From the NCBI GenBank assembly GCA_963969345.1, contig OZ017770.1, positions 6,147,246 through 6,211,245 on the forward strand: 64,000 nt of DNA, given 5' to 3'. The stretch comes from Turbatrix aceti (lineage: Eukaryota > Nematoda > Chromadorea > Rhabditida > Panagrolaimidae). The notes under the pieces are model-generated. The model was not told the origin of the DNA, ran no database searches, and saw only the letters and a program-made list of their open reading frames with translations. A program made the translations under genes and the position numbers. Of this stretch, positions 1 through 11,371 are shown piece by piece (within the stretch, counting starts at the first letter, position 1; every line of letters starts with the position of its first letter).

Positions 1-20
1 CTCCAAAAAACTCAACAAAC

Positions 21-177
21 CTTCAGGATGTCGACGCCGTCGATTCAACTCAGTAGTACGTTTCACAGGAGGCTGTTCGGGTGCACGCTCTGTGTTGCTT
101 TCATCCTCGTCCAGATTCTCATTAGGAGCATCGTACTCCAAGCTTCCGAAACATTCGTCTTCAAAAGGATCCGCCAT
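21..177 (-). CDS. N-terminal exon of an unidentified acidic protein (partial)
   Basis: A 157-bp open exon on the minus strand starts at an ATG (177-175) and ends at a GTTTGT donor at 20-19. The rest of the gene lies beyond the window start. It encodes 52 residues, MADPFEDECF then a stretch rich in Asp, Glu, Asn and Pro, ending in four consecutive arginines before the splice site. I do not recognise the family. The composition (acidic head, short basic patch) suits a nuclear or regulatory protein, but that is inference. It is head-to-head with the thioredoxin-like gene at 370, leaving about 190 bp for a shared promoter. Codon use and the clean donor are why I treat it as real. Confidence 0.55.
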
Positions 178-369
178 CGCCGAAGATATCACTGGCTGGT
201 TCCCGGCAGCAATAACAACAAAATTTAAAACTCGAGCGTTTGAAAAGGCGCGAACACGTTGCGTGCGCAAATCGCGTCAAGAGTGTCCAAAACAAGAGAG
301 CGAGGCAAAACGTTATCGCGATTTGTTTTCTATTTTTGTTTTTTACCCAGTGGAGCCATCTTGTCAACA

Positions 370-979
370 ATGGCCTTCTGTGGAATCACTTCTGTCACCG
401 GTTTGCGTTCAATTCATCCTTTCGGGTTCCGAAGCATTCGTTTGGCTCATTTTCTTGCCGGCAAGCAGCTAAAGAGTCGTTCTGGTGATATCCAGGGTGA
501 GAAGCTCGAGGACAAGGTGAGTGTTTTTACGCCAGGTCTGTCAATTAGAGGGTATCGTTATTTCAGCCACTGGTGCTCTATTTCTCTGCCGGCTGGTGCC
601 ACACCTGCAAGGGATTTACTCCTAAGATCAAGAAATTCGCCGAAAAGGTTCAGGATGAAGTGAACTTCCTCTGGGTTTCTCGTGACAAGTCTGCTGCCGA
701 TCTCGCGGCCTACTATGAAAAAACTCTTCCCGCCTGGCCTTACTTGCCTTTTGGATCGCCGATCACTCGGTAAGTACTTTTTTTATTGCTTCAAAGGTCG
801 TTTTTTTTGAAAAAAAACACATTTTCAGCGAGTTTCTCAAGAAATACAGCTTGAAGGCCATTCCCGCTGTCTTGGTTGTCAACAACAAGGGTGATGTCAT
901 CGACGATGGCGCTAAAATGCGAATTGAGCGTGAAGAAGATCCCTCGACTTTGATCGCCGAGTGGAAAAAGGCACTGTAA
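370..979 (+). CDS. Nucleoredoxin/tryparedoxin-like thioredoxin-fold protein
   Basis: Three exons: 370-516, 567-769 and 829-979, 166 aa. The core reads LYFSAGWCHTCKGF, the nucleoredoxin form of the thioredoxin active site (WCxxC, here WCHTC rather than the usual WCPPC). An F-L-K-K-Y segment and the cis-proline strand (AIPAVLVV) follow. Length and single domain match the small nematode and kinetoplastid nucleoredoxin-like proteins that reduce protein disulfides in the cytosol. The ATG at 370 was chosen because a T-rich acceptor (AG at 349-350) lies 19 bp upstream with no donor, consistent with trans-splicing. An AATAAA follows the stop by about 40 bp. The exact redox partner cannot be read from sequence. 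Confidence 0.88.
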
Positions 980-3568
980 AGTCTCTCCTTAGTCCTGGTT
1001 TTCATAGCGCACTACTGAATAAATATATAGTTTATTTTTGTTACTCGGAGGCTGATTTGTGGAAACCAAAATTTTGTCAACACTAGCAGGGAGAACAGCA
1101 CAGTGCTACTGCGGTATGAGCCATTTTCGCCACTCAAATGCACTTTTTTGACGTTCTCGAGCTGCTAACGCATTAGTTCCGATCAAACAAAAGCTATTGT
1201 TTGCCTTTTTGAGAGATGATAGGCTTCTTTTGTTTTACGGAAGGTGGATGAGAGCCTAAACTTTACTTTTACGATGAATGCCACCTCAGTGCTTTTCTGT
1301 CAAGTTAAGTGGGCCACATAATCCGTTTGCCGTAATGCGTAGGAAGCCGACAACGGCAACAGGGATGTTTTATGCATCAGCGTTCCAGTTAATTGCGGCG
1401 CTTTGTGAGGAGGCTACAAAAAGCGACAGTACAGGGATTGTTGTCCTTTGAAGCGATTGCGCGGCTTTTGCGGTGTCGGTTTCATTGTTTATGCAACGAA
1501 TGTTTTGCGTTTCTTCAAATCCGTGTCCATATGGCTGCTCTTGACACTTTTTGAAGAGTGCCGAAAAATCCGTCAATTCGGTCATCAATTATTTCATTTG
1601 CCCCCTTGTGAGGACACATGCTGTGCGCACATCTTCCCGCATTAACTGTAACATCCTTCTTCCTCGACGTCACGGGCTATCCGGGATTTAGAGTGATAAA
1701 TCGGAATTCAATAAGCGACTTTGTTCAAGCCTCGAAATATGTGCGGCAATGAAATTGTCTCGTTTTATTTCTGTTTGGTCGGTAAACAGCATGGGGCATT
1801 GTTTTTGGATGGGCAAAACATCGTTTCTCCCTAATTTCTTTGTTCTTGTCGATGGCGCACTGTATTGCTTTTGTTTTTGTTGGGATCAAATGACTCAAAA
1901 AATGTTTGGCCAGACCATACCGAGGGTGTAATTTTCTCATTTGTGGTGTTGATTGTAAGACAAGCAACGCTTTTGACAGTTGTATTTGAATAGCTGCTTA
2001 CACGACCTCCTGTGATCGGCAACGCGTACTGCCCGCAAATCTCCTGGGACTCGGCAAACAGTTCAACCCTCTTGACTTGTCACAATTGAGATGGCTTCCC
2101 GAGAGAGATGGAACCTCTATTTTTTGGGACATGTACGAATTTGTTAGCCTCTAACAACATCGCTTAGCAGAAGCGACAACGTTTTTATCAGGCGATGAAA
2201 TGTATTATGCGTTGTCACGACTTATCCTTCTTATTTTTTTTTCAGCTGCGTGCAAAATACCCCCATGAGAATGGCACGAATGTTGCCGCTTCGGTGGACA
2301 TCTTTTTGCTTTGCTTTCTGAAGACACTAGGTTCTTACTTTTGAAGATTCGCGCTAAATTGCGGGCTGAGAGACCGTGTACTCGCTAATTATCACTCTTT
2401 CGTTTTGCGAGGGTTTTTTCCTTTTGACTAATTTATAATGTCCATTCTAAAATATGTCCTTAATGCCAACTGTTGAGTTGACGACCAACCGCTACCTTTG
2501 TGCTGTTTTCTACAAAATGAAATGTGAGCAATAAAAGGTGTCACCAAGATTGACCGCTGAATGTTTTCAATTCCTGCCATAAACCATCCGTACGGCATCA
2601 AATGTTTCCCTGCATTATAAAGCGCGTGTCAGGTAAAGCTGGTTGGGGGGGGGGGATTTGATGCGAAAACCGCAGTTGCTGGGCTCGCAGAACCGTGAAC
2701 AACCTTGGTTTCGTTTTCAGTTTTCTGTTGCTATTGATCTACAAACGTTGAGCCTAACAAGGCATTTATGTACGAATTTTGTTTTCTCACTTCTCATTTC
2801 CCATAAAGCCGCTTTACCGCTCAAAAAAAGAGTTTAATTTCGTTTTCAACGCAACACAAAAAGCAAACACCCTCTCGGCAACATGGTAGCTCGTTGTTTG
2901 AATTTAGTTTAAATTTTATTTCTGGCATTGCGAGGACCTTGTTCGGTTTTGCCCTTAGTGACATGCAAATGTTTGTTCACACACATAGAGGCCCTCGATT
3001 GCTTCTTTATAACGCCGGCTATTCTTCTTTTTTTTATCCACAAGCTACATATTTTCATGAAGAACATCTGTAGACGTGTCGGCATTTAATAACTTTGCAA
3101 ATGTTATTTTTGCTAGTTTAGCCGAAACAATTTAAGTGCTATAAAAATTTACCCTCATTCTCCTTTCTTTCTGGTGGCAACTTTATTTCCTTATATTTTT
3201 TTTACTGCATTCTATTGCAAGTTTGACTTTTATGTCTTGCTTACTCCACCCTCGTTTCTGCTGTCAACCGAATTTATTTTAAAAGACGCACCATTGATGT
3301 ACATATGATCTGGCATTATTGTTATTCTGACATTCGTAAGCGCTTTCACATCAGTCAGCTTTCATTCCAAAAAAAGTAAATCTTTTTTCTTCATTTCCAT
3401 TTGCCGTGTTTTTTACGTTCGAAGAAATTTGAAAGCTTTTTATACAGCACTTTTTTTACTTGTGATCATCTACTTTTCAGGAAAATTTGATTTGCGCCGT
3501 TTACTTTTTTTGCTTTCATTGCATTTCGCTCGTTTTGCCATGACTTTGAGTTCAGAACTTCGGCACTG
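980..3568. other. Long intergenic region upstream of the Caspr-like gene
   Basis: No convincing coding exon was found on either strand. The open frames here are short and lack splice partners. It carries the poly(A) signal of the thioredoxin-like gene near 1018 and an 11-base G run at 2645-2655. The 2.5-kb length and T-rich composition suit a regulatory region for the large neuronal-type receptor gene downstream. Confidence 0.5.
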
Positions 3569-3623
3569 ATGTATTTCAAGTGTGCGGCTGCCGTTTTTGC
3601 AAGCTTATTTGCGATTTCCAGAG
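3569..3623 (+). CDS. Probable signal-peptide exon of the Caspr-like gene
   Basis: An ATG at 3569 opens 18 codons (MYFKCAAAVFASLFAIS...) forming a short, hydrophobic, alanine-rich signal peptide. The exon ends in AGAG|GCAAGT at 3624, the consensus of a GC-AG intron donor rather than GT. Its phase (one base left over) fits the strong TTTTTAG acceptor that opens the next receptor exon at 4295. A small exon near 3808-3862 could be spliced between them in the same phase, which would restore more of the discoidin domain. The assignment rests on phase, donor consensus and the lack of any other start. Confidence 0.45.
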
Positions 3624-4294
3624 GCAAGTTGTTTTTTTTTAGTTTTTATTGTCCTTTGTCTTGAGGTCATATACCCGGAATGGTTATATGCTTAAGTTCC
3701 ATTAAAAATAAATACTACCACCAACGAAGTTACCATTTGCTTAAAGACAAATCATTCTGGCAGAAGTAGAAGCTACTGACTAATCCTTTGTCTGCAAAAT
3801 GCTTCAGCTAATCCCCAACGGGTGGCACGATGTCTCTTTTCGCTGCTTGCGCAAACACTATCCAGTAGGCATCGGTCAAAGTAAAAAATTATAATCGCTT
3901 CGACGCGTGCGCGCCATCCTTCTTCTTTGGGGCAAAGCATGAAAGGCAGACTGACTAATTGAGTTACACGCCAAAATGTTTGTATGAAAATCAGTTAGTT
4001 GAAGTCTGAGGCGCTAAAAAGATACTTCTAGAATTTTTGTAACACCGACAAGCATCTTGCAATTAGCCATACCATTTTCTGGATTTTAAACAGGGTGCCA
4101 AGCGTCTCTACTACAATTAGCCAGCCAGTCCGACTGAGATGGACTGTAGTACACGCAAAGTGCTAATTATACGCTGTTCAGTCGCTTTCACTGTTAGCTT
4201 GTCGCATAATTGAAACCCATGCCTACTAAAAATTACAAATTGCTCCTTGTTGTATCCCATGAGGACTCAAGAACGTCAATCTCAAAATTTTTAG

Positions 4295-7200
4295 GCGCAT
4301 CCGAATGCTTTGAACAACAGTATGCCAATTACGAAGCCGACTTAGGATCTGTGCACAAAATACAGCGGATTGCCGTCGTGGCACCGCTGAGTGCCTTTTA
4401 CATTTACACCAGCATCAGCGATGACCACGATCGGGCTATCTACAAGGAAAACGGACAGAAGCAAGTTGTGTACTCTTCCATTTCCTCGAACAACGTGGAA
4501 TGGCTTCACTTGAATCACCTGGCACGAGCACTCAGGATAGAACCTGTCTTTGACAGCAAGGAAAGCGTGAGCCCGCTCATTCTGCTGACAGCTTGCAAAT
4601 ATGGTAAATTCAATTTTGTCCGAAATAATTTATTCTTAACAGAAATTTGATTCAGAAAGTCGTCCAATTTATATGGATGCGCAGCCGTTTACAGTCGACT
4701 CCTTCAAAGCCGGCCTCGTCTCCATGTACGAAAATGAATTGATAATAACATTTCGTACTTTTGAAAACGGAGTGTTTTTTTTCTCGGTGGCAGATCAGGG
4801 AGACATGCTTATAGTACAACTGGTGGGTGGCACTGTTGAGGCCATCTTTGACTTTGGATCACTCTCGAGAACGTCGATTACCGCCGGAAAGGCTCTCAAC
4901 GACGGCGAGTGGCACGAACTCAAGTGGTCGCATCAGTTTGACTCTGTTCAGCTTTACATCGACAGCGTCCTCATGAACTCCACAATCCCAAGCGGGTTGT
5001 ACAGAAAATTAGATTTTAACTTTCAAATTGAAATTGGAGGACGTCCTGAAGATCAGTACAGTGCAGACATTGAAACAAGCTTCCATGGCTGTTTTGCTCG
5101 TATTCAGCTCAACAACATTGATCTCCTCGAATTTGCTTCGGATTCATACAGGGAATGTTATATGCCAAGACCTCAAACGCTAACAATCGAAACCGGTGCT
5201 GTGCACATTCCATACTCTTTCCTGCCTTTTGCCTTTGAATTCCGCCTTTTGCCCAAGCCGACATCTTTGCTGGCTGTGTTTGATGCTGGTAATCAAACTC
5301 TTCTCGAAATCTCGATCGATAGCAATCATTCCATGGTCATGTCAACCGAAAAACACCAAATCAGGCAGATCTCTCTACCACTGATTACAGTAACCGACGG
5401 AAACTGGCATGCGCTATCCATGAAACTTCGTGGAGGACGTCTCGATGTTGACGTCGACGGTTTGACTGTACTCTGGCTGGAAGGCAACCTGGTCCGAAAG
5501 ATAGGGCTTCGCATGTCTTCTTTCCGGCTTGCAGCTGCTGGCTGCTATCGATCAGCAACCATCGACCTCAAATCCGCCACTGTTTTGGCCGGCACTGTCA
5601 TTAGGGACCGCTGTGGACTCGAAAACATGTGCCTTCCTAATCCGTGCAAAAACGAAGGAAAGTGCAAACAGACCGGCTTGCAGGAGTTCCACTGCGAATG
5701 CGCAAAGTACTACACAGGCAATTACTGTCACACTTCTACGTTGCCTCGCTCTTGTGAAGATTACCGGTCAACTGTGCATTCAAAGCCAACTCAAGTACGT
5801 CTGTTCGGCAACATTCGACACTTTAAAAAACTGCATGCGCAATCGACGTCGCCGAACGTGACCATTGATTTGGACGGTGGAGGGCCCTTGAAGCCATTCA
5901 GTGTCCGGTGCACAACGGCTATCAATGATTCAAAGGCGGAAAACGATTTGAGTTATCTGGAAGAAGCCGATGATTGGACCATTCTCGAATATCTGTCAGG
6001 AACCCCGAATGACCACAGTGTATTTGTCACCGGTGATTCTGAACCAGGATCAGTGCGGAAGGAGTTGAATTATCAAATTGGCGACAACGAGCTCGATCGC
6101 TTTGTTGAAGGCTTTGAAAGCTGTCGTCAGTACATGAGATTTGAGTGCATGGGAGGCACAAAGCTCATGACGTATAACAACGAACGTCGACCGTCAACTT
6201 GGTATGCGACCCGAAACGGCCAACACGGACTACAGTGGGCAGATGCTTCGCCGTACTCCAGAATGTGCTCTTGTGCGCTAAATGCCAGTTGCATGCATCA
6301 CAGGTTGGTTGCATAACTGTAAATTCCTTAAAAACATGTGGTTTTAGCATGTGTAATTGTGACTCAGGTCGCGATGGCGTCGACGAAGGCTACAACACTC
6401 ATCTCCAGCTGCTGCCAGTCATGCAGCTTTTTGTTGGCGGAACTGCGCATAAAACATCCGCTAACGTCACCATCGGGCCCCTACAGTGCGCGAGAAGATG
6501 TAAGTATCTTGATGAGAGCATGACACGAGACATTCAATTGCAAATTTGCAGATGTGCATGAAATTGTTACTTTTGTTGACCGGAATCAACACATTGTCGG
6601 TTCACTGTCATTTTCTGACAGTATATTTGACCTTTATTTACAAGTCCGCTTTTCGCATCCTCAGATGACTATTTTTACATGGGAATCTGCAAATGGCGAA
6701 CGCTGGTTTCAATTGTTTGTTCGAAGTGGAAAAATTGTGGGACAAATTGTCAATGCGGGAAAGACAAATGAGATTGTGAGTGAAGAAGCAGTCAACGACA
6801 ACGAATGGCACTCTATCCATTGGCAAATTGATCCACAATCAATGAAACTTGTGATCGACGGCACTGAAAAGACAGTAACTTCCTTTTTCCTTCTGCCCAG
6901 CACGTATACCTACATCGTCGGATCCCGGACAGCGCGCGGCAACGCAGGATTTGCCGGCCAGATCCGGGCTTTTTATCTCAGCGGAAAAGAACTCGAGCTC
7001 GGGCAAATGGTGCGAAAACAAAATCCACTCGGCATCCAGCTCGGATCCACAGGATATTGCAACATCAACAGATGTCTTAACAACGGGACCTGCATTGAGT
7101 ACTACGATACCTACCGATGCAACTGTTCATTGACGCCGTTTGACGGAGAAAAGTGTGACCAGGAAATTGGAATGTGGGTCCCTCTGGGTTCGAAGATGAG

Positions 7201-8094
7201 TATTCCGTGGCAGCATCCGTCGCAGATGTCGACGTGTTATCGAATGAACGTTCATACCAAGGTGAGCAATGTGTCACTAATGCAAGCGACAGCCCACTTC
7301 GGCGAAGCATCGTTCAACATGAGCATCGATGCAGCGGGATACGTCAACGTCCAAATATTTGACGGATTTTTCTTTCACCATAATCATACGTACAAAAAGC
7401 AGAAAGTTAACGATGATAAAACAAAGGATATCGAATTTTGTGCTAAAAAGGAAAAATTTGACCTTAAGCTGAACGGAGAACGAGCCGTTCACCTGGAAGG
7501 CAATTTTTCATTTTTCATCACGCTTAATTCTTGGACATTTATCAGCAAAAGTGAGTTTAGAACAATCACGGGAAATCTCACACAACACATTTTTTCAGAC
7601 TTCACAGGATGCATTTCTCGGCTGCAGGTCGGCAACACGTTTCCAATTAAAAATCCCACGGAGTCCCGTTTAAACTATAAAGGGAAAATATTGTTTGGAA
7701 ACTGTCCATATGATCAATTGTAAGTTAAATTCGAGCCAGAACCCCCAACAAATGATCCTTTTAGGCAGTACGCACGCCAAATTGAGCCAGAAGAGCCCCA
7801 AACAGATATACAGATTTCGTCGGTTATAAAAACACAGCAGCAACTGCTGTTCATAACACGTAAGTTTTCAGCTTCCAAAATTTAAGTGTTTTACAAAAGA
7901 AAAAAATTTCAGCAGCAATTGGTGTTCTGACGGCCCTCATCCTGGCCTTTGGCCTTTGTATGTTTGTGTGCTACCTGCGAAGTCGTCCAGATGGAGTCTA
8001 CAAGACAAATGAGGACGTAGTTGCCTACAACAGTCCTACAAAGTCAGTAGAACCATTAGTCGAATCAACTTGCACAAAAGAGTATTTCTGTTAA
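4295..8094 (+). CDS. Caspr/neurexin-IV-type transmembrane adhesion receptor
   Basis: Exons 4295-4603, 4656-6303, 6348-6499, 6552-7550, 7599-7719, 7765-7859 and 7913-8094. With the signal exon this gives 1186 codons. The order is a C-terminal part of an F5/8-C (discoidin) domain (ADLGSVHKIQ), LamG1, LamG2, an EGF module (CLPNPCKNEGKC), a fibrinogen-like segment (DLDGGGPLKPF), LamG3, a second EGF (CLNNGTCIEYYDTYRCNC), LamG4, one transmembrane helix and a 40-residue tail. That is the diagnostic order of contactin-associated proteins, represented in C. elegans by nlr-1 and itx-1. Such proteins organise axo-glial or epithelial junctions and gap junctions. The tail has YKTNED near the membrane, like a band-4.1 site, and ends KEYFC, close to the PDZ-ligand ends of neurexins but with cysteine last. 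The 5' end of the discoidin domain is unresolved. Confidence 0.9.
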
Positions 8095-8540
8095 ACAGAT
8101 CACAGATTGCCTTAGCCCATTGCCGTGGTAGAGCCTTTCTTTCCTTAATACTGCTCAGGATGTGTATAATAATAAAATATAAGTTTCATATAAAGTCCGA
8201 ACCTCATTAGAATTACTGACAGCTACCAGCGTCTCGAGCACGCAATTTTAATTTTCGAAACAAAAATTTGAGATCGAATTTTTGCTGCAAAGCTGGTCGA
8301 CGTTGACCCCGATATGCGGATCCCTCATTTCTCGCTAATACTTCTCGGCACAGATAAAAAACGTCACAGACGCTATATGCAGAGCCGTTGTATCGTACTG
8401 CGCTGGCTGCAATTATCGTTTTTGTTGATTTTTATGCATTCGTCGACAACCACTGTTTTTTTTAGCACATCGCCAAACACGTTTGAACAAAACAGAAACA
8501 AAAAATGTGAGATCCTCAGTACATTCGTTACCTGGGTTGA
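8095..8540. other. 3' intergenic, edge of the RAD54B duplication
   Basis: Holds the poly(A) signal of the Caspr-like gene (AATAAAATA near 8170). From about 8463 to 8540 the sequence is the reverse complement of the 3' flank of the intact RAD54B-like gene (54142-54219). Similarity stops abruptly at GATGTGCTA, which marks one end of the duplicated segment. Confidence 0.7.
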
Positions 8541-10555
8541 TTATGGGGAATGCATGACGTAGCTGATGAGAGACGATCCGGCATTATAGATATGAGATTC
8601 AGGCATGACATCCTCGAGGTGCTTTGCGTCAAAGTGCAGCCAGCTGCTGAGTTTGTTAATGAGGATGCGCTTGTTTTGATCCTCTAGCGGATCCGGCGTC
8701 TCGTTTTCCTCGCTGTTTTCAGGCGACAGGACGTTCGTTCCGTCACCCCGACACTGGCAGCCGATGAGTTCGTGGATGTAGCAGTCCGTGGGTTCGCTGT
8801 AGGCAAAGATATCAATGTCATTGTCGAGGATTTCGCCGATGTTGTCGCATTCCTCGTTTTTCTTGCCCAAGACTATTTCATTATGCGTGTTCACAACGTG
8901 GTACTGCAGAATTTTTTCCTCAATGGTTCCCTGAAACAAAAATATAATTCCTGCATCGACTACCCAATAAATACAAACCGTAATGACCAGCTGATAGACG
9001 TAGAAGGGATTCTTTTGTGCCGAATTATAAAAACGGTTCATGACTCGGCGATATTTGGCAGAATTGCAACTGCTGTCGAAGATAATCAGTCGATTTGCGA
9101 TGGTAAAGTTAGGACCCCATTCGCCGGCCTTGACCGAGAGCAAAAGCACCTTTGATAAGGTATCACGGCTGTTGAAGTCCCGCAAGATAAAGAGACGGGC
9201 ATTCAAGTCCATAGAGTCGCCAATGCGCAGTGGAAGAATGTCAGCACGGCGACAGGCAGCCTCTAGAAGATCCAAAACCTGCAATGAAAAATTATTTGTG
9301 ATTCATTGAAAAAATATCCTACCACGCTGTACGAAGAAACAATAACTGTCCTTTCGCCGGTGGCACAAAAAGTCAAAACAAGGCTCAGCGCGACGACGCA
9401 CTTCGAAGATTGCGACAAACTAATCTCAAATTCATCCGAAAAGTGTTGAAGAACTCGATCGATGTTAAGAATGTCCTTTTCCTGGAGAGCTGCGCGAATC
9501 AAGTACGGATGAGCGCAACAGGCACAAAGGTAGCTGATAAAAGTCGAACGATCAATGCCAACGAGTTCGGTGCACGCAGGGTAGGTTGCGTGCTGGAGAT
9601 CCGACGGAACGCAAAACACCAAGAATTGAATCATCTTTGGCGAACAGAATCCGGCGACGTCAGATGTGCGACGAAGCAGGAACTCGTTGTAGAACTTATT
9701 TCCCTGCAATCAGAACATGCACATCGTTCCCAAAAGTTTAAAACTCACGTCTTTTTCCAAACGCTCAGAAAACTCAGGAAGGATCATGTTGTCAGCAGGC
9801 CTGATAAACTTGTACGAATTGTAGAACGCGGGGATCCGGTTCAGAGTCGATGTTTCGGTGATGAGGAGACGACGACTGCATTGAAGCTGTTGTAGAGCAG
9901 CGAAGACCTCTCCACGGTTGTTCAGACGATCGTCGCAAACGACAATGTCAAATTGAATGTTCTTGAGATCACCGGCGCGGGCAATGATCGTGTCGTAGCT
10001 CATTATCAGGACAGGTTGGCGGTCAAAAATGGCAGTATATTGATTGACGTCAAAGTCGGCGCGAGCGACCCAGAAGATCTTTTTGATGTAGCAACTCTTA
10101 CTGAATTCAGCTTCCCATTTCACAAGACGCAAAGGAGGACAGACGATTAGAGCCGCGCAAAGAAGCATTTTACCATTGGTACCGGTGCGACGCATGGTGT
10201 GCAGGAGAGCAATTGTTTGCCGGGTTTTTCCGTACCCGGTCTTGTCAGCGAGTACGAATCCTGAGTTCGGGTTCTTAAACACGTCAAACATTGTTTTGAC
10301 GCCATCGTATTGATAAGTCCGTAAAACCCGTTGTACGGCCACGGTTATAGCGAAAGGAACATCCCCATTCGTGGCCTCGTTGTTGTCCGCGGACTGAGTA
10401 GGAACGGAAAACGGCATTTTAAGCAGGTTGGAAGAAGCACTGCTCGATATCGACGCATCGGAAGTTTTGCGAAATTCACGAGGAGCAAAATTGGACGACG
10501 GTTGATGGGAGGCAAGAGGAGCGGGCGAGAAAGGCAGTTCTTTCTCACACTGCAG

Positions 10556-10563
10556 AGCAGCGG
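10556..10563. repeat. Target-site duplication, left
   Basis: AGCAGCGG directly abuts the left inverted repeat of the hAT-type element. The same 8 bases occur at 10922-10929. Confidence 0.9.
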
Positions 10564-10921
10564 CAGGCATGTCAGAAAGGGGCCAACGACCCCCGGGGGC
10601 GACCCCGGCCCCCGGCCCCCGGGGGTCGGACCCCCAAAGCCCCCTCAGGCCCCCCAAAGATTTTTTTCTTCTTCAAAAACAAAAAACAACGTAGTAGGGG
10701 TGATCAATTCCGCGAAAGACACTTCCGCGGAAGACAATTTAGCGAAAGGAAAGCCCCTAAAGTGCTTATCCAATGAATTAAAAGTCGCCCAATTGTTATA
10801 GAGCATGTTTTGGTATAATTTTTTAAACATTTTTTTGAATATCAAAAAAACTATTTTGTGAAGGGGGCATAGGGGGGTCCGGGGGCCGGGGCCCAAAATT
10901 TTATGCCCCCTGACATGCCTG
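10564..10921. mobile_element. Non-autonomous hAT-type element (MITE), 358 bp
   Basis: The ends are perfect 12-bp inverted repeats, CAGGCATGTCAG, followed by GC-rich subterminal inverted sequence (GGGGCC/GGGGGC and runs of CCCCGG). It is flanked on both sides by the 8-bp direct repeat AGCAGCGG. The intact RAD54B-like gene has no insertion at this position, which confirms an insertion with 8-bp target duplication. Length, CAGG ends and an 8-bp duplication are hallmarks of the hAT superfamily. There is no transposase inside, so it would move in trans. It sits within coding exon 2 of the minus-strand copy and supplies an early TAA. Confidence 0.9.
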
Positions 10922-10929
10922 AGCAGCGG
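10922..10929. repeat. Target-site duplication, right
   Basis: Second copy of AGCAGCGG, directly abutting the right inverted repeat. Removing the element plus one copy restores an uninterrupted reading frame in exon 2 of the RAD54B-like copy. Confidence 0.9.
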
Positions 10930-11371
10930 ACGCGGTTTGGAAAGAACTTTCTGCGCGATCGCAATCTGCAGATTCGTTGCTGTCGATTTCTCGTTGAATT
11001 TGGCATTCAATGTTGCCGAGAATCACTGTGGATCCGGGCTGGAGGTCACGGATTTGCTTGAGGGACAAAGCTGACGACACCTTGACATCGACATCGTTTG
11101 AAGTATCGATGAGTCGCGCATCGCGGTTGTAATACACAAGAAAGCCAACAAAATCCCAGCGTTTGTTTTGGCGAGCACAATCTTGGCCATAAAGCACCTC
11201 AAACCGGCGGACTGAAAACAAAAGCAATCTTAGGAGAGAGAAAAATCGGCAGAAAACAAGAAAAGAAAACAAACCTTGAGGAGTCGCATCGTCGTCGAGA
11301 GCTACTGGTTTCTTCGACGGGGGGCTCGGATGGCTGGCAGCGCCATCCGATTTCGAGCTACTCCGCTTCAT

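Larger units (their letters stand above)
8541..11371 (-). pseudogene. RAD54B-like copy with all helicase motifs lost, hAT insertion in exon 2
   Basis: Exons in order: 11371-11275, 11211-9749, 9703-9323, 9278-8979 and 8930-8541. They line up one to one with the intact gene at 51643-54141, and exons 1, 3, 4 and 5 have identical lengths (97, 381, 300, 390). Exon 2 is 27 bp shorter once the 358-bp element and its 8-bp target duplication are removed, so all indels keep frame. The Walker A loop GDEMGLGKT has become ADKTGYGKT, DEAH is deleted to DD, TGTPIQN is TETSTLN, GGCGLNL is GEWGPNF, and the arginine-finger block GRIYRLGQ is NRFYNSAQ. It therefore cannot be a working ATPase. Apart from the inserted element there is no stop or frameshift. 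It may be a young pseudogene or a protein retained for a non-catalytic role. The element brings a TAA unless it is spliced out. Confidence 0.85.

Noticed and set aside
10331..10801. 156-codon plus-strand frame running into the hAT element
   Set aside because: Antisense to the RAD54B copy plus transposon sequence. The proline/glycine-rich stretch is the GC-rich subterminal repeat.
8541..11371. Assembly duplication as an explanation of the second RAD54B copy
   Set aside because: The copies differ by many substitutions, in-frame indels and a transposon insertion with a proper target duplication, so they are genuinely separate loci.
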